A stretch of DNA of 64,000 bases from Apteryx mantelli (taxonomy: Eukaryota > Chordata > Aves > Apterygiformes > Apterygidae): assembly GCF_036417845.1 (NCBI RefSeq), contig NC_089979.1:29632958-29696957 (forward strand). Direction: 5' to 3'. The notes under the pieces are model-generated. The model searched no databases. It was not told the origin of the DNA and saw nothing but the letters and a program-made list of their open reading frames with translations. A program made the position numbers and the translations under genes. Below, piece by piece: positions 13,770-25,450 of this stretch. Each line of letters opens with the position of its first letter. Position 1 is the first letter of the stretch.

Positions 13770-14060
13770 ATTTCTGTGTTTTTCTTTCCTTTTCCTTCTT
13801 TTTTCTTCATTTCTGTATCCTGTGATATCTTTCCATCCCTCCTCCTTCTTTTTTTTGAACTATCTAGAATTAAATATTTTGCCTCTTTTTTCCTCTGTTT
13901 TATTTCAGGGGTTTTTTTTACATCCATTTTCCTACAGACTCTTCTGACTAATTTTTCTTCATTTTCCTCCTTGTCTGATGCTTTCATCTTTTTCATTTCT
14001 CCATATTCTTTTTGTCAGAGTGACTTCTTCCATTTACTGGCTTTGCCTTCAGCTTCTTAA
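13770..14060. repeat. Pyrimidine-rich (TTC/TTTCC) tract
   Basis: The plus strand is strongly biased to T and C for almost 300 bp, with repeated TTTCC, TTCTT and TCCTCC runs and very little purine. The complementary strand therefore encodes a spurious lysine/glutamate/arginine-rich open frame. It is low-complexity sequence, not a gene. Confidence 0.7.
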
Positions 14061-14713
14061 TCTTCTCCCTTTGCATTCTTAGCTGCATTATCCTGTAACA
14101 ATCATTTTGTCAGTCTTCCCTAATTCTTTCTTACCTCTGTCAGCTCATCAAGAATCTCTGATCTTCCTTTTCCTTGCTTCAGAAATTTTTCCTCTGTTTC
14201 CTACTGGCCTGAAAAAGGCACCTATGAGTAACTTTCTCTTTGGGCTCTTATTAGCGCCTATACTAGAGGACAATCCTGGAAAAGCATTGGTTTTCTGTTT
14301 GTGTAGAAAGATATAATGGGATTCCGTGCATGCATATGTGTGTTGTGTGTTTCTCCCATCACATCCTTGTAGAGGAAATGAGTGTCAAGAAAAGGTTCCT
14401 TCCCAGAGGTTTGGAAGGGCCTGACCTTGCCGTCCCCATAAGTGATGTTGCACTGTTGTGAACACAAATGTCCGCAGGCCTTTGGTCTTCAGCTGACTGT
14501 GGCACTTACCTTCCTGCAAATACTTTTAGACAGAAGGAGGCAAGCACTACCAGCAGTTTAAAAGGAGGCATAGGTGACACTATTAAAGTAAGGGTAAGGT
14601 GAGGAATGTAACAAGAGAAAGAAAATACATGCTAACACTTTGAGGGTCATGACTTTCTTTACCCAAGCACAAGGATGGTGTCTCTGTCTTCATGTATTTT
14701 TATACACAAGCAC

Positions 14714-14727
14714 TTTTTTTTTTTTTT
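14714..14727. repeat. Poly-T tract
   Basis: A run of 14 T residues lies in intergenic DNA. There is no adjacent retroposon body on the minus strand that would make it a poly-A tail. Confidence 0.7.
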
Positions 14728-15224
14728 AATATTTACAGTATACATCTATTCCTTCATGGAGCTCACTGGTTCAGAAAACTCTACAGCCTGTTACTATGAA
14801 GAATAAGGTCTGGTCCCCACAGAATAGAAAATTTAACCAGTGAAAGAATAAGGGCTCTAATTTTGTAGGGTTTATGTGGATATGAGTGTTATTCCATTAC
14901 CAGTCTTTGAAACTCACTCGACACAAAACAGTATTTTTCTAAATGAACCTCTCTGTCTCTGAAGGCTTTGTTATGGAACTATCTTGCCATAAACATGAGC
15001 AGCATGTCTTCTCAGAAATCCTTACTGAATTGCTCCCTGAAGCTTCTGACTTAAAAATGTGCAAGAATTAAAAATAAAACGCAACCAAAAAGCACACAAA
15101 ATAAACAACATCTCATATGGGGAGCCAGGAAGAGAGGGGTTCAGACACTCCTGCAGGAGAAGGGAGCGCCTGTGTCGTGGGCGTGGCACAGGAAGATACA
15201 GAGCTGCTATGTCTCTCCATTAAT

Positions 15225-15355
15225 CCCTTCCCGTTGAACTCTATCAGTCCATCTTTCCCCTCTCTTCTTCACAGCCTCTATATCCCTGTCTTCTCTCTTT
15301 TTCTGCTTCTTCCATACTCTAGCCCTTAACCCCCCTCTGCCCCTTCCTGCAGGCA
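15225..15355. repeat. CT-rich low-complexity stretch
   Basis: The plus strand is dominated by C and T (TCTCTTCTTC, CCCTGTCTTCTCTC and similar). No gene features are present. Confidence 0.5.
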
Positions 15356-17145
15356 TTTTGCACTTGTCATTTATTTCATTCTTGGTGCCTTCTGGATTTT
15401 TGTTGTACTGTGATTACGGTTCCTCTAAATAAAATTCGAAAGAAAAAAATCATTTTGATAGGCAGATTGTGGTAAGCATTCTTCAGGCATACGTCTATAT
15501 GTGTATGAACACCACAGTGAGATTCAGGCAATGCTAGCAGCATCAGCTGCATTCTGTGGCTACTGCCTGCCCCCTTGAGCTATTCGGCTTATGTAAAAAC
15601 TGGTAGGTAGGAATGCCTTCTGGCACAACTTTTGGCAGTACAACCTGGTTGTAAATTAAGCTTGATCCTAAGTAGAGAGTTGAGCTCTGTTGTGATTATT
15701 GTTTCAATTTTGTTGTTTCCAGGAGAAGCAAGTGCTGTGCCTATCTCAAATGAGATTGAGGCTTGTCAGAGCTGTGGTTTGAGCTCCAGCTCTTCAGAGA
15801 AAAGGTTATTATAGCTGGAAGGGTTTTTTAAGGAAATAAATCTTAGGAACCTGTTGTACAGATGGTTATAAATGTAGATGACTTACCTACTTAATAGATG
15901 AGTTACTGAATGCTAAAGCACTTAGAAATGTGTGTTTTTAAATTACATCTCCAGAAATGCATTTTAAAAAGCCTTAGAAAATATTAAAATATAAGGATCA
16001 ATCTGCAATGAAAAACACATCTCCTGAATTGTCAAATTTCTGTGTATTCAAATTTTATAAAAGAAAAAATTGTTCTGTGAAGGATAAACAGTGAATTTCC
16101 TATTACCGTTGACAGATTGAAGGCAGTTTTTGTTTTTTAAAGTGTTTTTTTTTTACTAACTTTCAAAGCATATGTAATTTTTATATAAAACAAATCCAGA
16201 ACTAATTGTAACTCTTCTGTTCATATAGTACACACCACATGTTCAATTTAGAGAGGAAAACATGCTTTTATGGCTATATTTCCTCATAGTTTTTGTGTTG
16301 TTTTAAAAAGCCAGGTTGGTCTGAACGTATGCCATGAACAAGTCAAATTAAGCGAAAGTTCCTGAGAAAACGAGGATAAAATGACTACAAAGAGAAGTTA
16401 AAACTGATCCCTGTAGTGTTAAAAGCCATGCAAATGGAGCAAGAGGCATTTCTGGCTAAAAGAAGTGAGATCAGTGGAGATTTGCCACTGCCAGACAACA
16501 TGGTTAAAGGGATGATTAAAAAACAACCAGTCATGAAGGCAAGAGAAACAGGCATCACACTCCAGTTTGTATCTTTGCCAGTGGAATTCAAGAAACCTTT
16601 TTTTTTAAAGATTGAAAGAGATTTGTATCATTTGGACTTAAAAGGAGAAGTATAGGCCCATGATTTTAATCAAGAAAATTGAATAAAAAAAGACTGAAAT
16701 ATGGATTTGAAAGGTTAGCATACTGATTTCTAGACAAACTCTAGCTAGATTCCCTTCCTAGGAATTGTCCAAATTTCTTAGAGAGGGAGATGTTGGCTTG
16801 TTAAATGTCAGCCTTTCACAGAGAGGCATGCTCAAAGCAAAGCAAACCATGGAGTCCTCATTTTATTTTAATGTTTTATTATAAAGGATAGGAAACCAAG
16901 TCCACATTTTTTTCAAACCCAGATAAATAAACAGCGAATATCATGTGTTGCTTTTTAATGTGTCTTGCTTTTTGCAATAGGATCTGCAAAAATGGCATTC
17001 CTAATTCACAGACCTGCAAAAAATACATCTTTCGAGACACAAACCACAGTTTTTGCACATAAATGAAGACTGTATCAAAAAATTGCTGGAAACTGAGACA
17101 ACACAGCTCTGTGAAGAAACTGCTGAGCACAAAATAGTTTGGTAG

Positions 17146-17151
17146 TTTATT
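17146..17151 (-). terminator. Candidate ANGPT1 polyadenylation signal (AATAAA)
   Basis: Read on the minus strand, the hexamer AATAAA is followed 10-15 bases later by a likely cleavage position and then by the U/GU-rich TTTTGTGCTC. Of the several hexamers downstream of the stop codon, this one has the most convincing downstream element. Usage is not shown by the DNA alone. Confidence 0.45.
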
Positions 17152-17504
17152 CAGCAGAAAACAACAAATTAACCCTTAGGCAGGATTATTTCAAATATAT
17201 ATAAAAATATATACAAATACATAAAAACAAAGATCTTCCCACTTACAAACAAACATCAAGTTGAAACAAAAACAGAGAGCCCTCTGGTGCTTTGTGATCT
17301 TTAAGAAAGGATGTTTAAAAAAGATACAAGCTTTTTTTTTTCTTTTTAGTAGAAATAAACTGGTAGAGAAAAAAAACGGTTATTCTAATACCATAATCCT
17401 TTAAAATGGAATCAGATCTTTGCTGATTTTAAGAACAGATTAATGAACGAAACAAATCAACAAACAGACAAGCAAGAAACCCCACCACATTCAGATTTTG
17501 TGCG

Positions 17505-17569
17505 TGATCTTGGTCCCATTTTAATCAATGAGAATGTTACTTTTGATTTCAGTGGGAGCAGGGTCAAGC
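17505..17569. repeat. Imperfect inverted repeat, probably an old sauropsid palindromic repeat
   Basis: The left arm (17,505-17,530, containing GGTCCCATTTTAATCAATGA) pairs imperfectly with the right arm (17,544-17,569, containing TGATTTCAGTGGGAGCAGGG) around a 13-base spacer. The 'cccattgaagtcaatggg' style core is common in ancient palindromic repeats of turtles, crocodilians and birds. The core matches over 11 of 14 positions. It sits in the presumed ANGPT1 3' UTR and could form a hairpin in the transcript. Confidence 0.4.
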
Positions 17570-18210
17570 TTTTCCTTTTTTTCTAAAGCAGAAGCTGAGT
17601 GAGTGCAAGCCACTTTCCCAAAGGGACTTTGCTCATATGATTAAACCATGAGACTGTAAATGGAAAGAGTCATCCCTGTAACCTCATGGGCCACCCACCT
17701 ATTTTGTTGCTTATTATTACAGGCACTTTATCCTTTTTAATAACTGGATTGTGCATCTTGCCTCACACATATGCAGCATTTTTTAATATAACAGTTACTT
17801 GTTATTACAGTAGAAACCTGTAAGCACTCTTCCAGAGCTCATTTAATATTTATATCCTTTTGAGTTTTCGCATTTATTTGTATTCAGTAGGGTCAGGGCT
17901 GCATGTACAAATTAAATGATCATTAAAGAAGATATAAACATGCTATTTACAGTTCATAAATCTTTATTTTCTATGCAGTTGTGTTGAGTATCTTTATAGT
18001 TGTAGCCTAAGCACTGTGTAGAACTGGCATGCGTCTGATATTCACAAAAATGAGATAATATAGTGAAGAAATGAAGATTTAATAAAAAAGCAAAATAATT
18101 AATGATAAATTGCACACATGCAAAGGTATTGTAAAATGAATCCATCAACTTAAAATATGTATTTAGGCTATTCCTATATACCCTAACAGTTTGCTTTACT
18201 GGAAAGAAAA

Positions 18211-18234
18211 ACTGATGAACTGATGAACTGATGT
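18211..18234. repeat. Three tandem copies of an 8-bp unit
   Basis: The unit ACTGATGA is present twice exactly and once with a final base change (ACTGATGT). It lies in the presumed ANGPT1 3' UTR. Confidence 0.85.
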
Positions 18235-18352
18235 ACTTTTGATGGAAATATTCCATGCAAAATCCTATATTTTCTTTAGGATAATATTTCACATTCTTTA
18301 AACCTTCCATCAATTTTCCTATGTGACATTTAGACTGCCTTTAATGAAAAAA

Positions 18353-18369
18353 GTGGTGGTGGGGGGGGG
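18353..18369. repeat. G-rich run (C-rich in the ANGPT1 transcript)
   Basis: The plus strand reads GTGGTGGTGGGGGGGGG. On the ANGPT1 sense strand this is a run of C followed by CCA repeats, a possible poly(C)-binding-protein site. Function is not shown. Confidence 0.6.
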
Positions 18370-19141
18370 AACCCTGAAACACAGCTACTTTTGTTATCAC
18401 ACTATAAATCCTAGCTCAGGGATTATGCCAAGTATCTAATTTACCTATACAGAGCAACTGAAGAATTTCAGTTTATTACCCTTATCATTCTTCATACATT
18501 TCACTCAGTTTTTTTATGAGAAACATGTCTTCAGCGGATTTAATGAAAAATAAGATTAGCATAGATTATTTGATTCTGGGATTAAAATAAATCCATCCAC
18601 CCATTTAAAAGCAGATCATTTAAGGAACACAATGTCTGGAGTGGTCACCTTCGGTATTTAAGATTTAAGCTGAGCTTTAACACAGGTGTGTCTGTAATCC
18701 TGTTTTGTGAGTATAATGCCATTTCACTGTTGAAAAACTTTCTCCTCAGTAGACTGTGGTTGATGCGCTTCTGTTCTTCAAATTCTGTTGTTGCTGCTGA
18801 ATAATCTGGTATATTTTTGCATCTTTTACACAAAAAGAAAAGAGATCCACTGATAAGCACTAGATTCAGTCAGAAAAAACAGATCACAAAGATTTCCAGT
18901 TGTTCTTCTCTGGAAAATCATCGTAGCCACCTTCCTCTAAATCAAGCCTCCCCTTGTCACCAAGACACAGGGGGACTGGTGGGGAGCTTTTGCACACTAT
19001 GAAGTGATAATGAAGCAACGTTGCATCTGTCCTACTTGTTGCTTTCAAGGAGCCCTTCACCTTTTACCTTCAGATTATTATAGAAGTTCTTCAGAGGGCA
19101 GTCGCCTTGTGTTTCGTTCTTGTAGCTACTGCTGGATGCAT

Positions 19142-19302
19142 TTAAAAGTCTAAGGGCCGAATCATCATGGTTGTGGACCGCAAGGAATAACTGGGGCCTT
19201 TGAAGTAGTGCCACTTGATGCCGTTCAGCTTTCCATGGTTCTGCCCAGCCGTGTAGAACATACCGTTCAGGTTGGAGGGGCCACAGGCATCAAACCACCA
19301 GC
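19142..19302 (-). CDS. ANGPT1: ANGPT1 last coding exon (exon 9): C-terminus of the fibrinogen-like domain
   Basis: Angiopoietin-1 is a secreted glycoprotein ligand that activates the endothelial receptor tyrosine kinase TIE2 (TEK) and promotes vessel maturation. This exon supplies the last 53 residues plus the stop codon TAA (19,142-19,144). The translation begins with the WWFDACG motif of fibrinogen-related domains, passes through FYTAGQNHGKLNGIKWHYFKG and ends TTMMIRPLDF. The TAG triplet in the receptor-facing loop is the angiopoietin-1 form, where angiopoietin-2 has PQR, so the paralogue choice is firm. The upstream border is a good acceptor (TTGTTTCAG at about 19,303-19,311). The exon starts in phase 2, its GC completing the glycine begun by G at the end of exon 8. 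The final Cys of the ACG motif pairs within the domain. No break or unusual residue is seen. Confidence 0.98.
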
Positions 19303-19825
19303 CTGAAACAATTAAGAGCAAACAATTAAACTGCAAGTGAACTAGGCATTTTCATTTTGCTTTTCAGATTTAGCCGATTAGCAGCTTAATGGTATTCATA
19401 GGCTCATAAATACTCCTGGTGTGGCACGGGTTTGCTTTCATATTTTCCTTTTTTGCTTTTCTGTGCCATTCTGTGGCTAGCTGTGCTGGAGAATATGCAG
19501 ATATATTTCCAGATTTGGAAAAGTATTTAAGTCCTACTGTTTGTATACACAGTATGTGAAGCAAGAAAAGGAACAATAAAGATAAATATACTATTTTGCA
19601 TGTTTATGTAGTATTTTACAGTTCACCCAGCTCATGTAAACATATCATAAAAAGGCTATCATTCATAATGCATTTGTATAATTTCACTTTGGTTTTTTAA
19701 AGCATAAGCATGATTTAAAATTATTTGTTGGCATTTTTCTGTTTCTTTAACTGTGATTGTTCAATTGCTCAGATTGTTTTTGCTCTCAGATTAGACATTC
19801 TTAGCAAGCATAGGTTGTGAATATG

Positions 19826-19881
19826 GTTGTGCTGAGCTGTTACAGTAATTACAGTTGTGCTGAGCTGTTATAGGCATTACA
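19826..19881. repeat. Tandem duplication of a 28-bp unit
   Basis: Two adjacent 28-base units both start GTTGTGCTGAGCTGTTA. They differ at only a few positions in the middle (CAGTAAT against TAGGCAT) and both end TTACA. The duplication lies in ANGPT1 intron 8, about 520 bp upstream of exon 9 in the direction of transcription. Confidence 0.9.
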
Positions 19882-22800
19882 GTATTAGATTAGAGTAGTA
19901 TTCAGAATGGTGTGCAAGGAAATAGTCTGTCTTTAAGACTTCCAATAAATTTATGAACAAGGTTCAGCAAAGGAGTGGAGAAGTGGAGAAGACAAGGACA
20001 ACACTGCGGGACACTAATGGTTAGGTAGAATACCTATGTGCACAGCTAGATGGTTTAGATAGGTGCCGGTGAGTGCATGTGTTTATATGACAGTTTTGCC
20101 AGCTTCATCCAAGGACCAGAGGATGTATTCATTGCATGCGCAGTTTGGCCCAGGACATTAACATTCAGTCCTTAACCTTCTTACCATTTTCAGTGTGAAA
20201 ACCTAGGTTCCATCTTGACCCTCCTAATCTAGGCCTTGAAATGTGCCAGCATCTCAGATCCATTTGGGATTTGTTCACTTCTCTGCACAGCATATGTGCA
20301 AATTCTCACCTGCCACTTAGAGAATTGGCAAATGCCCACCCAAGGTTTAAAAAGATTAAGTGTCTGTAGGCAAATTATTTACATGTCAAAAGGCAGCAGA
20401 AAATTACTAGTAATGCTGCTATCATGGGCTATGAAAATGTAAAAATTAATTAAAAAATAAAAGAAAAAGATTAACATTAAAAATTTTACTGACTGGTATT
20501 GAAGGTAGGCTTAAAAGGTTGGTAATTGTCTTTTTTGCCCCCTCACCCCACCCACTTTTTCCCAGCAAGAAGCAGCTACCTATTCATCAAACCTTTGACT
20601 TCAGGTGGAGTCTCACATATACCTCATTCTATTGGAAAGACAGGGCAAGAAATTTCTTCCCCAGCTGTTTGTGTGTCTGGTTCACTGCTTCCCCAGCTGC
20701 GTTATAAGACTATTCTGAAAAGTGGGGTGACACAGATTAAGAAAAAAAAGTGCTTTTTGAGGGCAAACCAGTGATCTGGTTTACAGCATGACTCCATGAA
20801 CAGTTGTGTTGGCATGACTGGAGGATCAGTAAACTGAGAAGTTAGGATAAAGAAAAGTGCAACAGCTCAGGAACTTTCCAACCCAAGTTTTCTGTCAAAG
20901 AAAATGCATGTAGAGCCATACCCTCACCTTTTGTGAGTTCTCTGTTAATATAGCACTGGAAAAAAAAAACCAGAAATATTTATCAAGTACTTGTGGATAT
21001 TACCAACAATGACAGAGGTTTTGCTACTGCTTGTATGACTGAATGAAGAAAATTCAGACTTGCTATAAGCACAGCTGTGGTTGCAAACTGTACTTTAAAA
21101 AAGTCATCTCACCTTACTTTAGACTTCTGCAGTGAAGATATGTAAATCACCCTACATTCTCTTTTTAACCAATGAAGAAAATGAAGCCAGTGGAGAAGAA
21201 GACAGTGTGATTCCTCAGATCTATTTTGGATAACTGCTTTAGGATGAGATTAATCAATAAACTCTCTTGATTGCATCCCCAAGATCTCCAATAATAAAGG
21301 GACGCTTAAGTGGTTAACTATGATGTAGGCTCTATGTATGCTCAGCAATTCCCACTCAAACTATGTATTAGTCAGAATGGCAGAGTCTTGGGTTCTGTTT
21401 GGACACTTTTGTAGTATGAATATGCTCTCAGGCCTCCTAAAGTCATGAAGTTATAGGAAAAAAAAAAAAGGCTTGAAACTTTTTCTTAAGGTGAATTTTA
21501 GATTGTCATGAGAGTTACAGTTTTAAAGACAATTCCAAATAACGTGAAATTTGGCAACCATGGGATTACAGAACATAAACTGACAAAGATGAACTGGGTG
21601 ACATGCTGACTCCGCTGAAGTCAGTGGGAGTGTTGCGGTGTATCCTGATGAGAATAGAATTTTACTCTGCAAGACCTTACAGGATATCTACGTAACATAA
21701 CAGAAAGTGCTTAGTTCAGACTGAGGAAGGTGGAATGAATCCCCGGACTGAAAAATGCTAATATTTCCCAATGCCAAAAATACATGAGCCTTGGTGGCTA
21801 GAGGTTCTATTTGTCAGAAAGATTTCTGCAGTTTTTTCTTCCTTGTAAGAGATACAGGCTTTGGGAACCTTTATTGCAGCTCTTATGAATCTTTCTGTCT
21901 AATACAGTTGTACTGAACACTGTCTCAATGCTTTCGTAACTGAAGGGAAATAAAGTTATAAAGATCAGATCGTGGCTTTTTCTTTTTGCAGCTAATTCCC
22001 ACTTTCTTTAAAAGAGTGATTTCAGACTGCATGTCACAGCACCATAACCTGCACAGGATCCCCTGCAAACCTTTTTCAAGCACCATCACAAATAACATTC
22101 CTACAGCAAGTGGCTACTGAACTCTGTAGGCTTCAATGGACTGAAATGAAGAATTTTAGTTTTCAGTGTTTCCCAAGCTGACCTGTGGAAATGGAATTAA
22201 ACTGTGAGAGGCTTCTCTTGAATAGTGTGCGCTGCCTTGATGAACCCTCCAATTTCATCAGATTCAGTGGTCAGCTTTATCTATAATGAATCCATACTGT
22301 GAGGGTATTTTAAACTTCTTGATCTGCCTTTAACAGTGATTAGCATACAGATTCAGTGCTTACTCTGTTCTTTGAATTCAGGCCTATGTAATTTATGGTT
22401 TTTGTCTTGTAAGGTAATTTCTTAGATTTTGGATAATACTTAGTGGGCTTTTTTCAGAAGTAACACTTCATAATGAACTCTTGAGTGAAGGATTTATGCC
22501 AGATATATTCTGGCAAACTTCTATACTGATACAATTGACCTCTCTTTGATTACAATGTTATACCTAAGGGGGTAATAACCAAAGAAAGAGAAAGCTGTAC
22601 AGCTGATGTTTTACTGTAACCAAAGTAAAATCTTGTAGAAACCTCAGACAAAGTCAAACAGAGAAAATCTAATCCTCATTTTTCAAAGCTGGAACAGAGA
22701 TGCAGCTGGGTTCTGTTTACGGTGTCGGGACAAAGACATGGCAAGCTGCACTAGTTACCATTTCATCTTAAAGGAACAGCAATAGATGTGTAATGGGGCT

Positions 22801-24934
22801 TTTTGGGGAGAATGTTTTCAGCAGTGCCCTATAAAATCTATGTCAAAAGTGGTAGAAGTCAAAAAATGACATCAAATTTTTTTTAATCTTTTGTGAGGAA
22901 CTACTCAAAACTCTCATCAAATATTCCTTCTTTTAAAATATGTTTTATTGAGCATCTTTTAATATACTATATATTTCTTGTTAGCAAGAATGCATGATTT
23001 TTTAAAGATGTTTTCTATTATTACATTATAACTTTGGGTTTACTTGCCCTCTTTTTTCTTTCTTTTTTTAATGTGATTTTTTTCTCCATCCCCCGCTGCA
23101 ATCCTCTAAAAGCTGTTCATTCACCCAAAGGGCCTCAGATCATCACAAGACTGCCTGCTGCATTCTCAACACCAAAGTCAACATCTTTGAATGGATGCAA
23201 AGGAAACGTTTTTTCACAAACAGGATTTTTAAGACTCCTTGTATGTTTAGGGAAAAGAGGAATAGAAACAGTGACTTTCTGGGTAGCTGTGAGGAAATGG
23301 GGAAACGTAGGACCGAGGTCTCCTGCAGCAGAGAATACCTGCAACAGAGGTCAGCACCAGAAACACCAGATAAAGAAACTCCAGATCTGTGGGCCAGTCT
23401 GACCAGAGGAAGGGCTCCCCATAGCTAAAGGCTGGCTTATTCCCTGAAGCTCACGGGATTTTCTTCCCTTGAAGAATCTTACTTGTTTTTTACTACAAGG
23501 TATTGGCTTTCCCACATAAGCATCAAATTCTCTCTGAATAACAGTAAGCTTTTAGCCTCAGTCACAACTTTTGGCAATGATTTCCATGGGAACTTTGAAT
23601 CATGAAGAATAGACATTAGGAGAAATAACAGTAGAAGCAAGTTTTGAAAGTGTCTAGTGAGGCAATAAAGAGGAGGCTTTCATGAGAAGGTTAAGAGAGT
23701 TTTTACTCAGAAACACAGGTAGTTTCTTTAAGTTTCTGTGATCAAGTTGTTAGTTGCTTATTTGAACTGAGGGAGCCTTACGATCTTTTGAGGTTAGCTC
23801 ACCTCTAATAATTTGTTTGTATACCACAAGCAGTGCTACCATTTCTGTTTGTAATAAAAATACTTTGGTCATAAAACGTACTGTCCAAACAAAAAATAAT
23901 TTAGATAATGCATTGCTAAGTTGTTTGAAAGTTTCAGCTATACAAATAAACATGAATCCCCACTATAGACAGCTGGTCTTCTGAAGCCATAAAAACACAC
24001 TCACGCTGTGTGGACTCCTATGTTTTGCTCTTTAATTACTGTTGCTATTACCCCTGAAAAGCTATTAAATTGATGCCAGCTCTTTTCATTAGATAAGTGC
24101 ATTTTGAATACTTCAGTCACCTTCAGCCACCTATAACCAGACAGTTCATCTCCACAGAACTGCTTTTTCTATGTCTTTGGCTGAATATGAATGTGTAGTG
24201 AGACCATTTCTACAAATTCTTGTAAAAAAAAGCAACCAATAAGTACTGGTATTACAAGAAAAAACTGGCTATCTTTTATAATAGTTTTCTAGAGTCAGAA
24301 GTGTAATTTTATATGGGAGACACTTCATTGTCAAAAACAACATAGAAAAGGCTTTTGTATGCCAAAGCTAACAACTTTCCATTTTTTGTACGTTATATAA
24401 ATTCAGGCCTAGTACATGTATATAGGCAAACATTTGAAGGTTGAGCCTCATTTCAAACTATAAGTAATTTTTTTTGTTAGTAACCTGGTGCTCATCACTG
24501 TAAATCTAGAGTGCATTAAGGGTTTACCTCTCCTGGCTCTGATGAGAGGCTCTTAGTTGCCTTTCACAAACTAAGGGAAAAGCTGTCTAAACTATGTGCC
24601 GTTGGTGATAGACCCTTTCTTTACACAACTGTCTCTCTTCTGCCTCCTGAGTTCTCTGATTGCCTCCAGATACAAAAAGATCAATATGATCTGCTCAATA
24701 AGACCCAAAGTATGTTTGAGCAGTAGATTTGTACAGCTTTATGGAATAAATGGATCTTATACAAAGTCAGTATCTATTTCTAGCCCTCTGGGTTTGTTCA
24801 TAAAGTTTAATGTATTTGGCAGCAAAGCAGTTAAATAAGAACAATTTCTACCACAAAAATATTGAAATAGTCTTTTCATCATTTGTAGCAATTTCTTTTA
24901 TGAAAGATACAAACGTTTCTGACATTATGTACTT

Positions 24935-25450
24935 TAAAGCAGTTAGCTGGCAATACTTAGGCTCTACTTGGCTCTGCACTGATAATTTCTCAGCTAGAAG
25001 ACTGGGTCCAGTTTTGGATGACACCTCAAGTGATATGTGGAGCAACTGGACAGAGTCCAGAAGAGCAAAAGTAAGAGGAAGGATTTAGGGTTGCTTAGTC
25101 CAGAAATCAAAAGACAGAAGGGGTCATGCCAATAGTCTCAAATTTATAAAAAACTGCTGAAAAGAGCAGATTTTCAAAGGAATTCAGCGAATGATCTATT
25201 CTTTCCAATAATGGAGGATAGACGAGATGGAACAAACTTGGTAGATTTAGTTTAGATATCAAGGAAAGCTTTCCTATACTAAGTGTAGCTTAGCTTGTAA
25301 TAGATTGTACTGAGAAACTGAAGAACTCTATCATTAGAAATCCTTAAAATGAAAGAAAGACAGGAATAAATAGGTAGAGAAGAACTTCTACCAGAGAGGG
25401 ACTAAATTACCTCTGCAGATCTTTTCGAGGCCTATTTTCTGTGACTCATT
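24935..25450 (+). mobile_element. Ancient CR1 LINE 3' fragment
   Basis: The plus strand follows the colinear landmarks of a CR1 3' end but at high divergence. These are a GTCCAGTTTTGG piece (equivalent to CVQFW), GAGTCCAGAAGAGCAA (equivalent to the VQRRA motif), TTGCTTAGTCCAGAAA (LFSLE), a GGTCATGCCAATAGT piece (the GDLINV region), a TTAGATATCAAGGAAAGCTTTCC piece (the H/DIRKKF region, shown only in outline) and a tail GGGACTAAATTACCTCTGCA with a final CTATTTTCTGTGACTCA. All reading frames are broken. The divergence suggests a subfamily much older than the other three copies in this window. Both edges are approximate. Confidence 0.8.

Larger units (their letters stand above)
1..17134. other. 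Intergenic region downstream of ANGPT1
   Basis: No exon, RNA gene or long open frame with recognisable protein similarity was found on either strand. The open frames here are short (mostly under 100 codons, the largest 144), overlap one another on both strands and lack domain motifs. The stretch is AT-rich with occasional GC-richer blocks near 6.2-7.4, 10.0-10.5 and 12.3-12.9 kb. Apart from the CR1 copy at 8.73-9.46 kb, pyrimidine-rich tracts and small repeats listed separately, I see nothing definable. In other vertebrates the next gene on this side of ANGPT1 is ABRA, but none of its coding sequence is visible. The upper boundary depends on the inferred ANGPT1 polyadenylation site. Confidence 0.6.
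17135..19141 (-). other. ANGPT1: Inferred ANGPT1 3' untranslated region
   Basis: This is the sequence immediately after the ANGPT1 stop codon on the minus strand. The proposed end is inferred, not observed: it rests on an AATAAA signal at 17,146-17,151 followed by a plausible cleavage CTA and a TTTTGTGCTC downstream element. The resulting length of about 2 kb fits the long 3' UTRs known for vertebrate ANGPT1. Other minus-strand AATAAA hexamers at 18,472-18,477, 17,963-17,968 and 17,873-17,878 could give shorter forms, and two near 16,862-16,880 a slightly longer one. Notable contents are a C-run (G-run on plus) at 18,353-18,369, a triple 8-bp repeat at 18,211-18,234 and an inverted repeat at 17,505-17,569. 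Confidence 0.55.

Noticed and set aside
13640-13996. Lysine/glutamate/arginine-rich 118-codon minus-strand open frame
   Set aside because: It is the complement of a pyrimidine-rich low-complexity tract; the K/E/R richness is a direct result of the purine-rich strand.
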